Shown piece after piece: positions 44,312 to 55,097 of a stretch of 64,000 nucleotides of DNA (its first letter is position 1; each line of letters starts with the position of its first letter). The stretch covers positions 1 through 64,000 of the forward strand of contig NZ_FOYH01000014.1 in assembly GCF_900116015.1 (NCBI RefSeq). The letters run 5' to 3'. The translations under genes were made by a program, and so were the position numbers. The DNA comes from Enterobacter sp. kpr-6. Its GTDB lineage: Bacteria; Pseudomonadota; Gammaproteobacteria; Enterobacterales; Enterobacteriaceae. Under the pieces are notes generated by a model. It was not told where the DNA came from. It worked only from the letters and a program-made list of their open reading frames with translations, and did no database searches.

Positions 44312-45679
44312 TTAACGCAATAACAGATACAGCGAGTCATTCCCGCGCATCACATGCAGTGCAATGATGCCCGGTTTCGCCTCCAGCACTTTGCGCATCT
44401 CCGCAATCGACTGCACGCGCTCGCGGTTGATGCCAATGATCACATCCTCTTTATGCAGACCGGCCTGGGCAGCGGCGCTGCCTTTTTCCACCTCATCCAG
44501 CACGATGCCTTTGGTTCCGTCTTTCAACTGCCCGTCGCTGAGCGATGCGCCCTGCAACGCAGGGGAGATGATTTCCGCGCTGGCGGACGACGAGGTGCTT
44601 TTATCCAGCGTGACTTCTACGTCCAGCGGTTTACCGTCGCGCAACAGGCCAAGTTTCACTTTTGTGCCCGGCTCGGTGGTGGCAATCCGCGAGCGCAACT
44701 CAGCAAAGCTGTTGAGCGGTTTACCGTTCAGGCTGACCACCACGTCGCCCGATTTAATCCCGGCTTTTGCTGAGCCAGAGTTCGGCAACACTTCGCTGAC
44801 GAACGCCCCGCGCTGCACGTTCAGGTTAAAGGCTTTGGCGATATCTGCGCTCATCTCCATGCCTTTAATCCCAAGCAGACCGCGTTTAATTTCACCGAAC
44901 TGAATTAACTGTTTTGCCAGTGTTTGCGCCATATTGCTGGGGATCGCAAACCCGATACCAACGCTGCCACCGCCGGGAGCGAGGATCGCGGTGTTAATAC
45001 CGATCAACTCACCTTTCAGGTTAAGCAGCGCGCCACCGGAATTACCCCGGTTAATCGAGGCGTCAGTCTGGATAAAGTTTTCCAGTCCTTCCAGGTTCAG
45101 CCCGCTGCGTCCGAGGGCGGAAACAATCCCCGAGGTGGCGGTTTGCCCGAGGCCAAACGGGTTGCCCACGGCAATGGCGAAATCGCCAACGCGCAATGTA
45201 TCGGAATCAGCCACGGCGATTTGTGTCAGGTTGGAGGGGTTCTGCAATTGCAGAAGGGCGATATCGCTCTGATCGTCGCCGCCAATCAGTTTGGCTTCAA
45301 ACTCACGACCATCATTGAGCTGGACGTTGATTTTCTGCGCCTGGTTAATCACATGATTGTTGGTGAGGACGTAACCTTTGGCGGCGTCGATAATGACGCC
45401 TGAGCCGAGGCCTTCAAAGGGCTGCGCCTGCTGTTCAGGCAACTCCTCACCGAAATATTTTTTGAGCTCTTCAGGCACTTTCTGCCCCTGTACGGCGGTG
45501 CCTTCAACCTGCACGCTCACGACAGCAGGAAGAACTTTTTCCAGCACGGGTGCGAGACTGGGAATGGCCGCCTGGCCCGGAACCTGCGACGGCAGGGCCG
45601 CAGTTGCCTGAAAGGGTGCCGAGAGAGATAACCCGACACCTAACGCTAACGCACTCAACAACTGGGTTTGTTTCTTCAT
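44312..45679 (-). CDS. degQ: Periplasmic serine endoprotease DegQ
   Basis: HtrA-family protease and chaperone of 455 aa. The signal peptide MKKQTQLLSALALGVGLSL has a cut near ATA. The catalytic triad is His in LTNNHVI, Asp in SDIALLQ and Ser in NRGNSGGALLN. Two PDZ domains follow (about 260-350 and 370-450). The frame is open another 75 codons upstream, but MKKQTQ is the true signal-peptide start. It forms cages that degrade unfolded periplasmic proteins. Confidence 0.97.
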   Translation of the reverse strand: MKKQTQLLSALALGVGLSLSAPFQATAALPSQVPGQAAIPSLAPVLEKVLPAVVSVQVEGTAVQGQKVPEELKKYFGEELPEQQAQPFEGLGSGVIIDAAKGYVLTNNHVINQAQKINVQLNDGREFEAKLIGGDDQSDIALLQLQNPSNLTQIAVADSDTLRVGDFAIAVGNPFGLGQTATSGIVSALGRSGLNLEGLENFIQTDASINRGNSGGALLNLKGELIGINTAILAPGGGSVGIGFAIPSNMAQTLAKQLIQFGEIKRGLLGIKGMEMSADIAKAFNLNVQRGAFVSEVLPNSGSAKAGIKSGDVVVSLNGKPLNSFAELRSRIATTEPGTKVKLGLLRDGKPLDVEVTLDKSTSSSASAEIISPALQGASLSDGQLKDGTKGIVLDEVEKGSAAAQAGLHKEDVIIGINRERVQSIAEMRKVLEAKPGIIALHVMRGNDSLYLLLR

Positions 45680-45804
45680 TGATGCTGGCTCTCGTAACCT
45701 GAAGTGTAGGAAAAATGGCCCAAAACAATTTGATGTTATTGAATTTTTAACCGGGTAACAATGAGGATATTGACTAAATAATAGCTGGGATAAATAAGAA
45801 GAGG

Positions 45805-45825
45805 CGGGCGTAACCGGTACGCCCG
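45805..45825 (-). terminator. Possible zapG terminator hairpin
   Basis: Stem CGGGCGTA / TACGCCCG with a 5-nt loop, about 24 bp beyond the zapG stop. The U run is weak. Confidence 0.5.
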
Positions 45826-45848
45826 TAAAAATTATGACGAAGAGGCAA

Positions 45849-46247
45849 TTATTTGCGTTTTGACGCGCCGCGAAGCAGGCCAGAAGCACCTTCAGAATAG
45901 TCACGCGGCATCTGCACCGGTGCCTGATCGTTGCCCGCTTCGGATTCAGCCAGGCGGTTGCGGAACGGATTCATCTCGGCTGACATCTCTGGCAGCAACT
46001 GTGTGGAGCTGGTCGCCATATGCTGATAAAGCTGACGATAATCATCTGCCATGTTATCGAGCAGTTCAGCGCTACGGGCAAAATGGCTGACTAACTCTTC
46101 ACGATACTCTTCCAGTTCTGCTTTGTTTTTTTCCAGCTCGTACTGCAAAGCCTGTTGCTGGCGTAATTTGCGATTACCAAAACGCATGGCTACAGCACCA
46201 ATAACGATGCCGACGACTAAACCAATTAGCGCATATTCCCAGGTCAT
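45849..46247 (-). CDS. zapG: Division/elongation coordinator ZapG (YhcB, DUF1043)
   Basis: Inner-membrane protein of 132 aa with one N-terminal helix (YALIGLVVGIVIGAVAMRF) and a long cytoplasmic coiled coil (about 25-90), then a disordered tail. It links cell division, wall elongation and phospholipid balance. An ATG two codons upstream is too close to the GGGAG site, so the second ATG (MTWEYAL) was used, matching E. coli. Confidence 0.94.
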   Translation of the reverse strand: MTWEYALIGLVVGIVIGAVAMRFGNRKLRQQQALQYELEKNKAELEEYREELVSHFARSAELLDNMADDYRQLYQHMATSSTQLLPEMSAEMNPFRNRLAESEAGNDQAPVQMPRDYSEGASGLLRGASKRK

Positions 46248-46440
46248 GAACATCTCCCGTTGTCTTGTGGTTCCGTAGGGTGTTGGCGGTGAGGCTCCTT
46301 GCCTGTACCTGATTATGCCACTATAACCGCTAATTCCGTATAAGTGGAATCCTGGCGCGGCATCACGTAGTGTAGAACGGCCTTTTTTTCACCAATCGTG
46401 ACCTGCGGCATACCGATTTTCAAGGAATAACAACGACATC

Positions 46441-47565
46441 ATGCAAAGCTCTACCCCTCTGTCGCGCTATCAGCACGCCCTTGACGCGGGCAGCCACCAG
46501 CCGGATGACGTCCAGCGCGAAGCCGTTACCCGACTGGATGCGATTTATCAGGAATTGACGCAAACCCGGCCCGCTTCCGCATCACGCGGTGGTTTGATGG
46601 CGAAGCTGGGCCAGTTTCTGGGTAAAAAAGAAGAGTCTGCGGTGACGCCCGTGCGCGGCTTATATATGTGGGGCGGCGTGGGGCGCGGGAAAACCTGGCT
46701 GATGGATCTCTTCTATCAAAGCCTGCCGGGAACGCGGAAACAGCGTTTGCACTTCCATCGCTTTATGTTGCGCGTCCATGAAGAGCTGACCGCGCTGCAG
46801 GGGCAGAGCGATCCGCTGGAGATTATCGCCGACCGTTTTAAAGCGGAAACCGACGTGCTGTGCTTTGACGAATTTTTTGTTTCTGACATTACCGATGCGA
46901 TGCTGCTCGGCGGCCTGATGAAAGCGCTGTTTTCGCGCGGCATTACGCTGGTGGCGACCTCCAACATTCCGCCTGACGAGCTGTATCGCAACGGGCTGCA
47001 ACGCGCGCGCTTTCTTCCGGCTATCGATGCCATTAAGCACTATTGCGATGTGATGAACGTGGATGCGGGCGTGGATTACCGCCTGCGTACCCTGACGCAG
47101 GCGCATTTGTGGCTCTCACCGCTTAACGATGAAACCGCGCAGAAAATGGAAAAACTCTGGCAGGCGCTGGCGGGCACCACGCGGGAAAATCAGCCTGAGC
47201 TTGAGATTAATCACCGTCCGCTGCCGACACTGGGTGTCGAGAACCAGACGCTGGCCGTCTCCTTTACCACCCTGTGCGTCGATGCGCGCAGTCAGCATGA
47301 CTATATTGCGCTGTCAAAACTGTTCCACACGGTGATGCTGTTCGACGTGCCAGTCATGACGCCGCTGATGGAGAGCGAGGCGCGGCGCTTTATCGCCCTG
47401 GTCGATGAGTTCTATGAGCGCCACGTGAAGCTGGTGATCAGCGCGCAGACCCCGCTGCATGAGATTTACAAAGGCGAGCGGCTGAAGTTTGAGTTCCAGC
47501 GCTGCCTGTCGCGTTTGCAGGAGATGCAAAGCGAGGAGTATTTGAAGCGCGAGCATCTGGCGTAA
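46441..47565 (+). CDS. zapE: Cell division ATPase ZapE
   Basis: AAA-type ATPase of 374 aa (formerly YhcM) that associates with the Z ring under oxygen limitation or heat. Walker A GGVGRGKTWLMD is near 78-89, Walker B VLCFDEFFVSD near 137-147, and sensor TSNIPP near 178. It is divergent from zapG, with 193 bp between them. A REP pair begins directly after the stop. Confidence 0.95.
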   Translation: MQSSTPLSRYQHALDAGSHQPDDVQREAVTRLDAIYQELTQTRPASASRGGLMAKLGQFLGKKEESAVTPVRGLYMWGGVGRGKTWLMDLFYQSLPGTRKQRLHFHRFMLRVHEELTALQGQSDPLEIIADRFKAETDVLCFDEFFVSDITDAMLLGGLMKALFSRGITLVATSNIPPDELYRNGLQRARFLPAIDAIKHYCDVMNVDAGVDYRLRTLTQAHLWLSPLNDETAQKMEKLWQALAGTTRENQPELEINHRPLPTLGVENQTLAVSFTTLCVDARSQHDYIALSKLFHTVMLFDVPVMTPLMESEARRFIALVDEFYERHVKLVISAQTPLHEIYKGERLKFEFQRCLSRLQEMQSEEYLKREHLA

Positions 47566-47568
47566 CGC

Positions 47569-47654
47569 CCCCTCACCCTAACCCTCTCCCCAGGGAGAGG
47601 GAACCGCTCGTGCCTTTTCCCCCTCTCCCCACGGGAGAGGGTCGGGGTGAGGGG
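47569..47654. repeat. Paired REP element 2 (BIME-like)
   Basis: Inverted copies with cores CCCTCTCCCCAGGGAGAGGG (47569-47602) and, in the other orientation, CCCTCTCCCCACGGGAGAGG (47619-47654). The second has a small central change. It starts 3 bp after zapE. Confidence 0.87.
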
Positions 47655-47683
47655 AAAACTATTATGCTAATCACATAAAGGGG

Positions 47684-47712
47684 TCGATCTTTAGCCCCGA
47701 CTTCTCTATAAT
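47684..47712 (+). promoter_or_regulatory. rplM-rpsI promoter
   Basis: A consensus -10 TATAAT (47707-47712) with a poor -35 TCGATC at 17 bp spacing and a GC-rich start region (CTTGCGACCCC), the style of stringently controlled ribosomal promoters. Confidence 0.6.
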
Positions 47713-47811
47713 CTTGCGACCCCACGTTACGAGAAGGTTTTTTTCCCAAAACTTTCTATGTGCCGGCATAGGCTATTCGAAGGGGTAGGTTTGCTGGACA
47801 ATGTCGTGTGA

Positions 47812-48710
<899 letters not shown>

Positions 48711-49021
48711 TCTGTTTCTGCTTACGCAGAACGATTGGCGAAAAAACCCGCTCCGGCGGGTTTTTTTATGCACAAAAATCAAGATATCCACAGTAATAGA
48801 TTGATTCCCACCTCTTTTTCAGCATTTCCGGAATACCCTCACCACAAAGGCCGCAAAATCTGGTAAACTATCATCCAATTTTCTGCCCAAATGCCGGGGA
48901 TAGTTCATTTTTTGTTTAAATGTTGAACAATGAAATGTTCGCGGGTGGATGGGTTACTTACATCTGGCTCGTCACTGTGTGACTTGCAGTAGTAATATTC
49001 TGAATATACCTGGAGGTTTTC
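48711..49021. other. rpsI-sspA intergenic region (311 bp)
   Basis: It holds the rpsI terminator (48745-48767) and the sspA promoter and leader. A symmetric AATATTC / GAATATA stretch lies at 48993-49007. No gene is seen. Confidence 0.5.
48745..48767 (+). terminator. rplM-rpsI terminator
   Basis: Stem AACCCGC / GCGGGTT with a short loop and a run of seven T. Confidence 0.92.
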
Positions 49022-49660
49022 ATGGCTGTCGCTGCCAACAAACGTTCGGTAATGACGCTGTTTTCTGGTCCTACTGACATCTATAGCCACCAAGTCCGCA
49101 TCGTGCTGGCCGAAAAAGGTGTTAGTTTCGAAATTGAGCACGTGGAAAAGGATAATCCGCCTCAGGATCTGATTGACCTCAACCCGAATCAAAGCGTACC
49201 GACATTAGTAGATCGCGAGCTGACCCTCTGGGAATCTCGCATTATTATGGAATACCTGGATGAGCGTTTCCCGCATCCGCCGCTGATGCCGGTTTATCCG
49301 GTTGCGCGTGGTGAAAGCCGCCTGTACATGCTGCGTATCGAGAAAGACTGGTACACGCTGATGAATACCATCGTCAACAGCACGGGCGCTCAGGCCGATA
49401 CCGCACGTAAGCAACTGCGTGAAGAACTGCTGGCTATCGCACCGGTATTCGGGCAAAAACCTTACTTCCTGAGTGATGAGTTCAGCCTGGTGGATTGCTA
49501 TCTGGCACCGCTGTTATGGCGTCTGCCGCAACTGGGTATCGAACTCAGCGGCGCAGGGGCGAAAGAGCTGAAAGGCTACATGACACGTGTGTTTGAACGC
49601 GATTCCTTCCTGGCTTCACTGACAGAAGCCGAACGCGAAATGCGCCTTGGCCGGGGTTAA
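49022..49660 (+). CDS. sspA: Stringent starvation protein A
   Basis: RNA polymerase-associated protein of 212 aa with a glutathione-S-transferase fold that lacks transferase activity. The N-terminal thioredoxin-like part (LFSGPTDIYSHQVRIVLAEKG) and the C-terminal helical part (PYFLSDEFSLVDCYLAPLLWRLP) are intact. It binds sigma-70 holoenzyme, lowers H-NS during stationary phase and supports acid tolerance and phage P1 late genes. TGGAGG precedes the ATG. It is co-transcribed with sspB 5 bp later. Confidence 0.97.
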   Translation: MAVAANKRSVMTLFSGPTDIYSHQVRIVLAEKGVSFEIEHVEKDNPPQDLIDLNPNQSVPTLVDRELTLWESRIIMEYLDERFPHPPLMPVYPVARGESRLYMLRIEKDWYTLMNTIVNSTGAQADTARKQLREELLAIAPVFGQKPYFLSDEFSLVDCYLAPLLWRLPQLGIELSGAGAKELKGYMTRVFERDSFLASLTEAEREMRLGRG

Positions 49661-49665
49661 TCTGT

Positions 49666-50163
49666 ATGGATTTGTCACAACTGTCTCCACGACGTCCTTA
49701 TCTGCTGCGCGCATTCTACGAATGGTTGCTGGATAACCAGCTCACGCCGCATCTGGTGGTAGATGTGACGTTACCCGGCGTGCGTGTGCCAATGGAATAC
49801 GCGCGCGACGGGCAAATCGTACTGAATATCGCGCCGCGCGCCGTTGGCAATCTGGAACTGGCCAATGACGAAGTGCGTTTTAACGCGCGCTTTGGCGGCG
49901 TACCGCGCCAGGTCTATGTTCCGCTGGCAGCCGTACTGGCTATTTACGCGCGTGAAAATGGCGCTGGCACCATGTTTGAGCCGGAAGCGGCTTATGATGG
50001 TGACGCGGTCAGTCTTAACGATGATGAAGAGACTGTCACCGCAGAAAGCGAAACAGTGATGTCGGTGATCGACGGTGATAAACCGGATCATCAGGATGAC
50101 AACGATCCTGACGACGAACCGCCACCGCGCGGGGGACGTCCCGCATTGCGCGTCGTAAAATAA
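49666..50163 (+). CDS. sspB: ClpXP adaptor SspB
   Basis: Adaptor of 165 aa that delivers ssrA-tagged proteins and RseA fragments to ClpXP. The N-terminal peptide-binding domain (about 1-112) is conserved. The acidic linker (DDNDPDDEPPPRGG) varies, and the C-terminal ClpX-binding motif RPALRVVK is intact. It follows sspA closely. Confidence 0.97.
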   Translation: MDLSQLSPRRPYLLRAFYEWLLDNQLTPHLVVDVTLPGVRVPMEYARDGQIVLNIAPRAVGNLELANDEVRFNARFGGVPRQVYVPLAAVLAIYARENGAGTMFEPEAAYDGDAVSLNDDEETVTAESETVMSVIDGDKPDHQDDNDPDDEPPPRGGRPALRVVK

Positions 50164-50167
50164 TCTG

Positions 50168-50193
50168 ACAGGCCCTTTAGGGCCTGTTTTTTT
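50168..50193 (+). terminator. sspAB terminator
   Basis: Stem ACAGGCCC / GGGCCTGT with TTTA loop and a T run, convergent with the TetR gene whose stop overlaps its edge. Confidence 0.9.
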
Positions 50194-50827
50194 ATGGCCT
50201 CAGCCAGCTTTCAATCGTATCCCGCATCACCACCAGGCGCTTATCCAGCGCTTCCGGCAACTTCAAATCCTGCTGATAAAGAATCGACAACGTGGACTGG
50301 TTAATCAGATAGAAAAACCCCAGCGCGGAAATACTGATGTTCAGCTGCATCGCATCAATGTCTGGCCGGATAGAACCATCCTCCTTCCCGCGCTCCAGAA
50401 TCCGCTGAGTGATGGTGACCCAGCTTCGGTTGATCGGCACAATGCTATCCAGCTCCTTCAGATGGCGCGCCTTAAGCTGGTTTTCGCTGTTGAGCAGGCG
50501 AATAAATTCCGGGTTCGCCAGATAGTAGTGCCAGGTAAAATCCACCAGCGCGAGGATCGCGTCTCTTGCAGGCAGATGATCCAGTTCCAGCGCCGCCTCT
50601 TTAGCGCGAATATCCTGATAAGCGGCCTGAAGCACATGGGTAAACAGCGTGTCTTTATTGTCAAAATAGTAGTAAATGAGCTGCTTATTAACCTGCGCGG
50701 TGGCAGCGATCTCATCAACGCGCGCACCGTCAAATCCCTTTTCCGCAAACTCTTTTTTTGCTGCTGCAAGGATCAGGCATTTCGTAAGCTCCGGGTCATG
50801 TCTGCGCTTCGCCTTGTTATCCTTCAT
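50192..50827 (-). CDS. TetR-family regulator of the adjacent oxidoreductase operon
   Basis: TetR regulator of 211 aa. The helix-turn-helix is in ARVDEIAATAQVNKQLIYYYFDNKDTLFTHVL (about 35-66). The C-terminal domain (about 80-205) is of the kind found in regulators of catabolic genes, such as RutR-like proteins. It is divergent from the SDR gene, with two related 16-bp palindromes in the 166-bp gap, so it is very probably the local repressor, and the operon substrate or an intermediate its ligand. It is not present beside sspB in E. coli K-12. Confidence 0.88.
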   Translation of the reverse strand: MKDNKAKRRHDPELTKCLILAAAKKEFAEKGFDGARVDEIAATAQVNKQLIYYYFDNKDTLFTHVLQAAYQDIRAKEAALELDHLPARDAILALVDFTWHYYLANPEFIRLLNSENQLKARHLKELDSIVPINRSWVTITQRILERGKEDGSIRPDIDAMQLNISISALGFFYLINQSTLSILYQQDLKLPEALDKRLVVMRDTIESWLRP

Positions 50828-50873
50828 AATTTCTCCATTTAAATCATTCGCTTATTCGGCAATAAATTAATTA

Positions 50874-50889
50874 TTAACCAATTGGTTGA
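50874..50889. promoter_or_regulatory. Candidate TetR operator, copy 1
   Basis: TTAACCAATTGGTTGA, with a 12-bp perfect core AACCAATTGGTT. It shares 11 of 16 positions, including the outer AAC and GTTGA, with copy 2. It lies 47 bp upstream of the TetR start codon and can control that gene. Confidence 0.6.
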
Positions 50890-50929
50890 TTTTGAGAAGT
50901 CGATCATTATTTTTTTATCGCGCACTTTC

Positions 50930-50935
50930 TATACT
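50930..50935 (+). promoter_or_regulatory. Possible -10 element of the oxidoreductase operon
   Basis: TATACT is one base from TATAAT. The best -35 at 17 bp is a poor TTATTT (50907-50912), which suggests a weak or activator-dependent promoter. A start near 50942 would place operator copy 2 just downstream, in a blocking position. Confidence 0.45.
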
Positions 50936-50947
50936 GCTTCGTAGTTA

Positions 50948-50963
50948 TCAACTAGGTAGTTGA
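50948..50963. promoter_or_regulatory. Candidate TetR operator, copy 2
   Basis: TCAACTAGGTAGTTGA, perfect 7-bp arms with a 2-bp centre. Its centre is 74 bp, about seven helical turns, from copy 1. Located between the likely start site and the SDR gene. Confidence 0.65.
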
Positions 50964-50993
50964 AACAGACTGTCCACAGTCAGGGAGCCGTAT

Positions 50994-51782
50994 ATGAGCA
51001 ATTCACAACGCCCGGTCGCCGTCGTCACAGGATCGACCCGGGGAATTGGCAAAGCCTGCGCACAGGCACTGGCCCAGGCCGGATTTAATGTGGCGATTAA
51101 TGGCCGCGACAGTGAAGAAGGCCGGGCGCGTCAGCAGGCCATGGTAGCCGAACTGCAACAGTTTGGCATTGAAGCAATGGCGATTCCGGGCGATGTCGCC
51201 GATCTTGACCGTCAGCCAGCGATGCTTGAGTCCGTCATCGCGCGCTGGGGGCGACTGGATTGTGTGGTGAACAATGCGGGGACGGCGGCAAAACAGCGCG
51301 GCGACCTGCTGGAAGTGACGCCGGAAAACTACAACTACTGCCAGGATGTGAACACCCGCGCCATGTTTTTCTTCAGCCAGCGGGCTGCGCAAATCATGCT
51401 GCAACAGGGGCAAATCGGCGAACAGCACCGCTCCATCATCAATATCACCTCCTGTAGCGCCTACAGCCTTTCCATCTCGCGCGGCGAATATTGCGTTTCC
51501 AAAGCGGCGGCCAGCATGGTCACGCAGTTGTTTGCCCTGCGTCTGGCGGAAGAGGGGATCGGCGTGTACGAAATCCGCCCCGGCATCATTGAAACGGATA
51601 TGACCAGCGGCGTGAAGCCCAAATATGACCAGTTGATCAGCGGCGGGCTGGTGCCGATGAAACGCTGGGGACAGCCCGCAGATATCGCCACCGCCGTGGA
51701 TGCGCTGGCGGGCGGCAAACTTCCTTTCACCGTCGGACAAATCATTGATATCGACGGCGGCCTGACGAAATCCCACTTTTAA
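50994..51782 (+). CDS. SDR-family NAD(P)-dependent dehydrogenase
   Basis: Classical short-chain dehydrogenase of 262 aa. The cofactor motif TGSTRGIG is at 12-19, NNAG at 93-96, and the catalytic Ser in ITSCSAY (about 153-155) with YCVSK (Tyr166, Lys170). It resembles FabG-like ketoreductases but lies in a sugar-type operon, so a secondary alcohol or keto-sugar is the likelier substrate. It is the first gene of the operon after a GGGAGCC site, 15 bp before the Gfo/Idh gene. Confidence 0.88.
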   Translation: MSNSQRPVAVVTGSTRGIGKACAQALAQAGFNVAINGRDSEEGRARQQAMVAELQQFGIEAMAIPGDVADLDRQPAMLESVIARWGRLDCVVNNAGTAAKQRGDLLEVTPENYNYCQDVNTRAMFFFSQRAAQIMLQQGQIGEQHRSIINITSCSAYSLSISRGEYCVSKAAASMVTQLFALRLAEEGIGVYEIRPGIIETDMTSGVKPKYDQLISGGLVPMKRWGQPADIATAVDALAGGKLPFTVGQIIDIDGGLTKSHF

Positions 51783-51797
51783 CGCAGAGGCAAGCAC

Positions 51798-52949
51798 ATG
51801 GCGACACATTCAGTTGGCATCATCATGCACGGTGTAACGGGGCGGATGGGTAAAAATCAGCATCTGATCCGATCGATTATTGCTATCCGCGATCAGGGCG
51901 GGGTGACACTGGCAAACGGCGATCGCCTGATCCCGGACCCAATCCTGATTGGCCGCAACGCTGACAAAATCGCTGCGCTGGCAAAAGAGTACGGCGTTGA
52001 ACGCTTTGGTACCGATCTGGACGCGGCGCTCGCCAACCCCAGTGACACCATCTTTTTCGATGCGGCCACCACCCAGGCGCGCCCGGCGCTGCTGAAAAAA
52101 GCCATTGCCGCCGGTAAACACATCTACTGTGAAAAACCGGTCGCTGTCAGCTTAGACGAGGCGATGGAACTCTATTACTTCGCAGAGCAGCATGGCGTCT
52201 GCCACGGCGTGGTGCAGGACAAACTCTGGCTGCCAGGCCTGCGAAAACTGCAAATGCTTAACGACGCGGGCTTTTTTGGCAAGGTGCTGTCAGTACGCGG
52301 CGAATTTGGCTACTGGGTATTTGAAGGCGATTTACAGCCAACGCAGCGCCCCTCCTGGAACTACCGTCAGGAAGACGGCGGCGGCATCATTCTCGACATG
52401 ATTTGCCACTGGCGCTATGTGATCGACAACCTGTTTGGCGAAATCAAAAGCCTCAGTTGCCTGGGCGCAACCCACATCCCGGAGCGCTTTGACGAGCAGG
52501 GCAACGCCTACACCGCCACCGCCGACGACGCCGCTTACGCGACGTTTGAACTGCACAACGGCACCATCGTGCAGATCAACAGTTCCTGGTGCGTGCGCGT
52601 GCGCCGCGACGATCTGGTCACCTTCCAGGTGGACGGCGTAAACGGCTCGGCGGTTGCCGGTCTCACCGACTGCCTGACGCAATCGCGCGTCAACACGCCA
52701 AAACCGATCTGGAACCCGGACGTGCGCCAGACGCATAACTTCTTTAACGACTGGGTGCCGGTGCCGGACACCACCTCCTATGACAACGCGTTCAAAGTGC
52801 AGTGGGAACTGTTTTTGCGCCACGTGCATGGCGAAATCGATTTCCGCTGGAACCTGCTGGAAGGCGCGAAAGGCGTGCAACTGGTGGAACTGGCGCTGCA
52901 AAGCTGGAAAGAGCGCCGCTGGCTCGATGTTCCCTCCCTGTTACGTTAA
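51798..52949 (+). CDS. Gfo/Idh/MocA-family oxidoreductase
   Basis: NAD(P)-dependent sugar or cyclitol dehydrogenase of 383 aa. The N-terminal Rossmann motif is unusual (GIIMHGVTGRMGKNQH), and a 30-residue insertion precedes PDPILIGRNADK. The family motif EKPVAV is at 112-117 (catalytic Lys114). GGGIILDMICHWRYVIDNLFG supplies D200 and H204, which fits the usual D-x3-H site. The C-terminal beta-sheet domain follows. Expected to oxidise a ring hydroxyl; the substrate is unknown. It is spaced 9 bp from the isomerase gene, so the two are probably a functional pair. Confidence 0.88.
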   Translation: MATHSVGIIMHGVTGRMGKNQHLIRSIIAIRDQGGVTLANGDRLIPDPILIGRNADKIAALAKEYGVERFGTDLDAALANPSDTIFFDAATTQARPALLKKAIAAGKHIYCEKPVAVSLDEAMELYYFAEQHGVCHGVVQDKLWLPGLRKLQMLNDAGFFGKVLSVRGEFGYWVFEGDLQPTQRPSWNYRQEDGGGIILDMICHWRYVIDNLFGEIKSLSCLGATHIPERFDEQGNAYTATADDAAYATFELHNGTIVQINSSWCVRVRRDDLVTFQVDGVNGSAVAGLTDCLTQSRVNTPKPIWNPDVRQTHNFFNDWVPVPDTTSYDNAFKVQWELFLRHVHGEIDFRWNLLEGAKGVQLVELALQSWKERRWLDVPSLLR

Positions 52950-52958
52950 GGAAAAACT

Positions 52959-53792
<834 letters not shown>

Positions 53793-53849
53793 TCAGAATA
53801 AAGCGGTATCTGATTTCTCGTCAGTCTCATCAGGTTAGTCGAGGGCATT

Positions 53850-55088
53850 ATGCATACAGATACGAAAAGGATGGTGCTGGTTTCCATACTCTGCGGATTA
53901 GGCTACATGATGTACTCCGTAGACCGTATGACCGTTTCATCCGCGATAGGTCTTATCGCCAGCGATTTCGGGCTGGAAAAAGGGCAGTCAGGCATTCTGC
54001 TCAGTTCTTTCTTTTATGGCTTTATCGGCTTTCTGTTTATCTCCGGCATTATCGCCGACAAGCTCAGCGGCAAACCGGTGCTGATTTTAGGGCTGGTGAT
54101 GTTCTCGCTGGCCACCATGCTCACGGGCATCGCGGGGAGCATGACGTCGCTGATTTTCTACCGCGTCATGACCGGCATTGGCGAAGGGGTTTTCTGGCCT
54201 GCGGCCTCGCTGGAAGTGGCGAACGTCACCAGTGAGAAACAACGCACCACCGTGATGTCACTGTACTGGATGGGCTACCCGATAGGCGGCTTTTTCGGTA
54301 CCTGGCTTGGGGCGATGCTCGGGCCGCTGTACGGCTGGCGCGTGGTGTTTTACGTGGCGGGTGGGCTCGGTCTGCTGGTGGCATTAGCCTATGCGCTGCT
54401 GGTCAAATCGGAACCGAAAAAAGTCGTCGCCGTGGCGCACAAAGAAAAAGTGCCGCTAAAACTGCTGTTCAAAAACCGCGCCGTCATGCTGATCGCCTTC
54501 TACTACTTCCTGCTGTTGAGCGGCTGGTGGATCGTGCTGCTGTGGGCCCCGACCTTCCTGATGAACATGAAGCAACTCTCCATCGGCGTGGCGGGAACCA
54601 TCGCCAGCCTGCTGGGGCTGACCGGCGCACTGGGCGGATTCTTACTCGGGCGTTACTGCGATAAGGGCGACTTTGCCCGCAAGCGCCGGGTGCTGATTGG
54701 CGTCACCCTGCTCAGTAGCCTGCTGATGGCGGCGATGGTGATGCAACTGCCGGTCTTCGTGGTAATTGTGCTGGTGCTGTTCCTCGGCCTGCTTGGGTAT
54801 CCGATCACGCCGCTGGTGCTGTCGTTCACTGCTGAACTGGTGCCGGAGCAACTGCGCGGCTCGGCGATTGGGCTGGTGATGAACATCGGCATGACCGCAG
54901 GCGGCATCTCGCCGGTGCTGGCGGGGTATTTTGCCGACAAATACTCCATGAGCACGGTCTGGTTCGTGGCCGCCTGCGTGATGCTGGTCAGCAGCGTGCT
55001 GTTGCTGGGCGTGCGTAAAAGCGTGCAGAGCACCGAAAAACGCACCCTTTCCGGGCTGGCATCCCCCATTTCCACCAGTAAACAGTAG
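53850..55088 (+). CDS. MFS transporter, likely substrate importer
   Basis: Major facilitator transporter of 412 aa with 12 predicted helices. The MFS loop 2-3 motif appears as GIIADKLSGKPVLI, and RVMTGIGEGVFWPA resembles the anion/cation symporter and sugar-acid branch. Its place inside the catabolic operon, 57 bp after the isomerase and 9 bp before the flavoprotein, suggests it takes up the starting substrate. The specificity cannot be read from sequence. Confidence 0.88.
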   Translation: MHTDTKRMVLVSILCGLGYMMYSVDRMTVSSAIGLIASDFGLEKGQSGILLSSFFYGFIGFLFISGIIADKLSGKPVLILGLVMFSLATMLTGIAGSMTSLIFYRVMTGIGEGVFWPAASLEVANVTSEKQRTTVMSLYWMGYPIGGFFGTWLGAMLGPLYGWRVVFYVAGGLGLLVALAYALLVKSEPKKVVAVAHKEKVPLKLLFKNRAVMLIAFYYFLLLSGWWIVLLWAPTFLMNMKQLSIGVAGTIASLLGLTGALGGFLLGRYCDKGDFARKRRVLIGVTLLSSLLMAAMVMQLPVFVVIVLVLFLGLLGYPITPLVLSFTAELVPEQLRGSAIGLVMNIGMTAGGISPVLAGYFADKYSMSTVWFVAACVMLVSSVLLLGVRKSVQSTEKRTLSGLASPISTSKQ

Positions 55089-55097
55089 AGGTAAGCG

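Noticed and set aside
44312-45904. A 530-codon frame for degQ starting 75 codons upstream
   Set aside because: The extra N-terminal part has no protein character, and a perfect signal peptide starts at MKKQTQ (45679).
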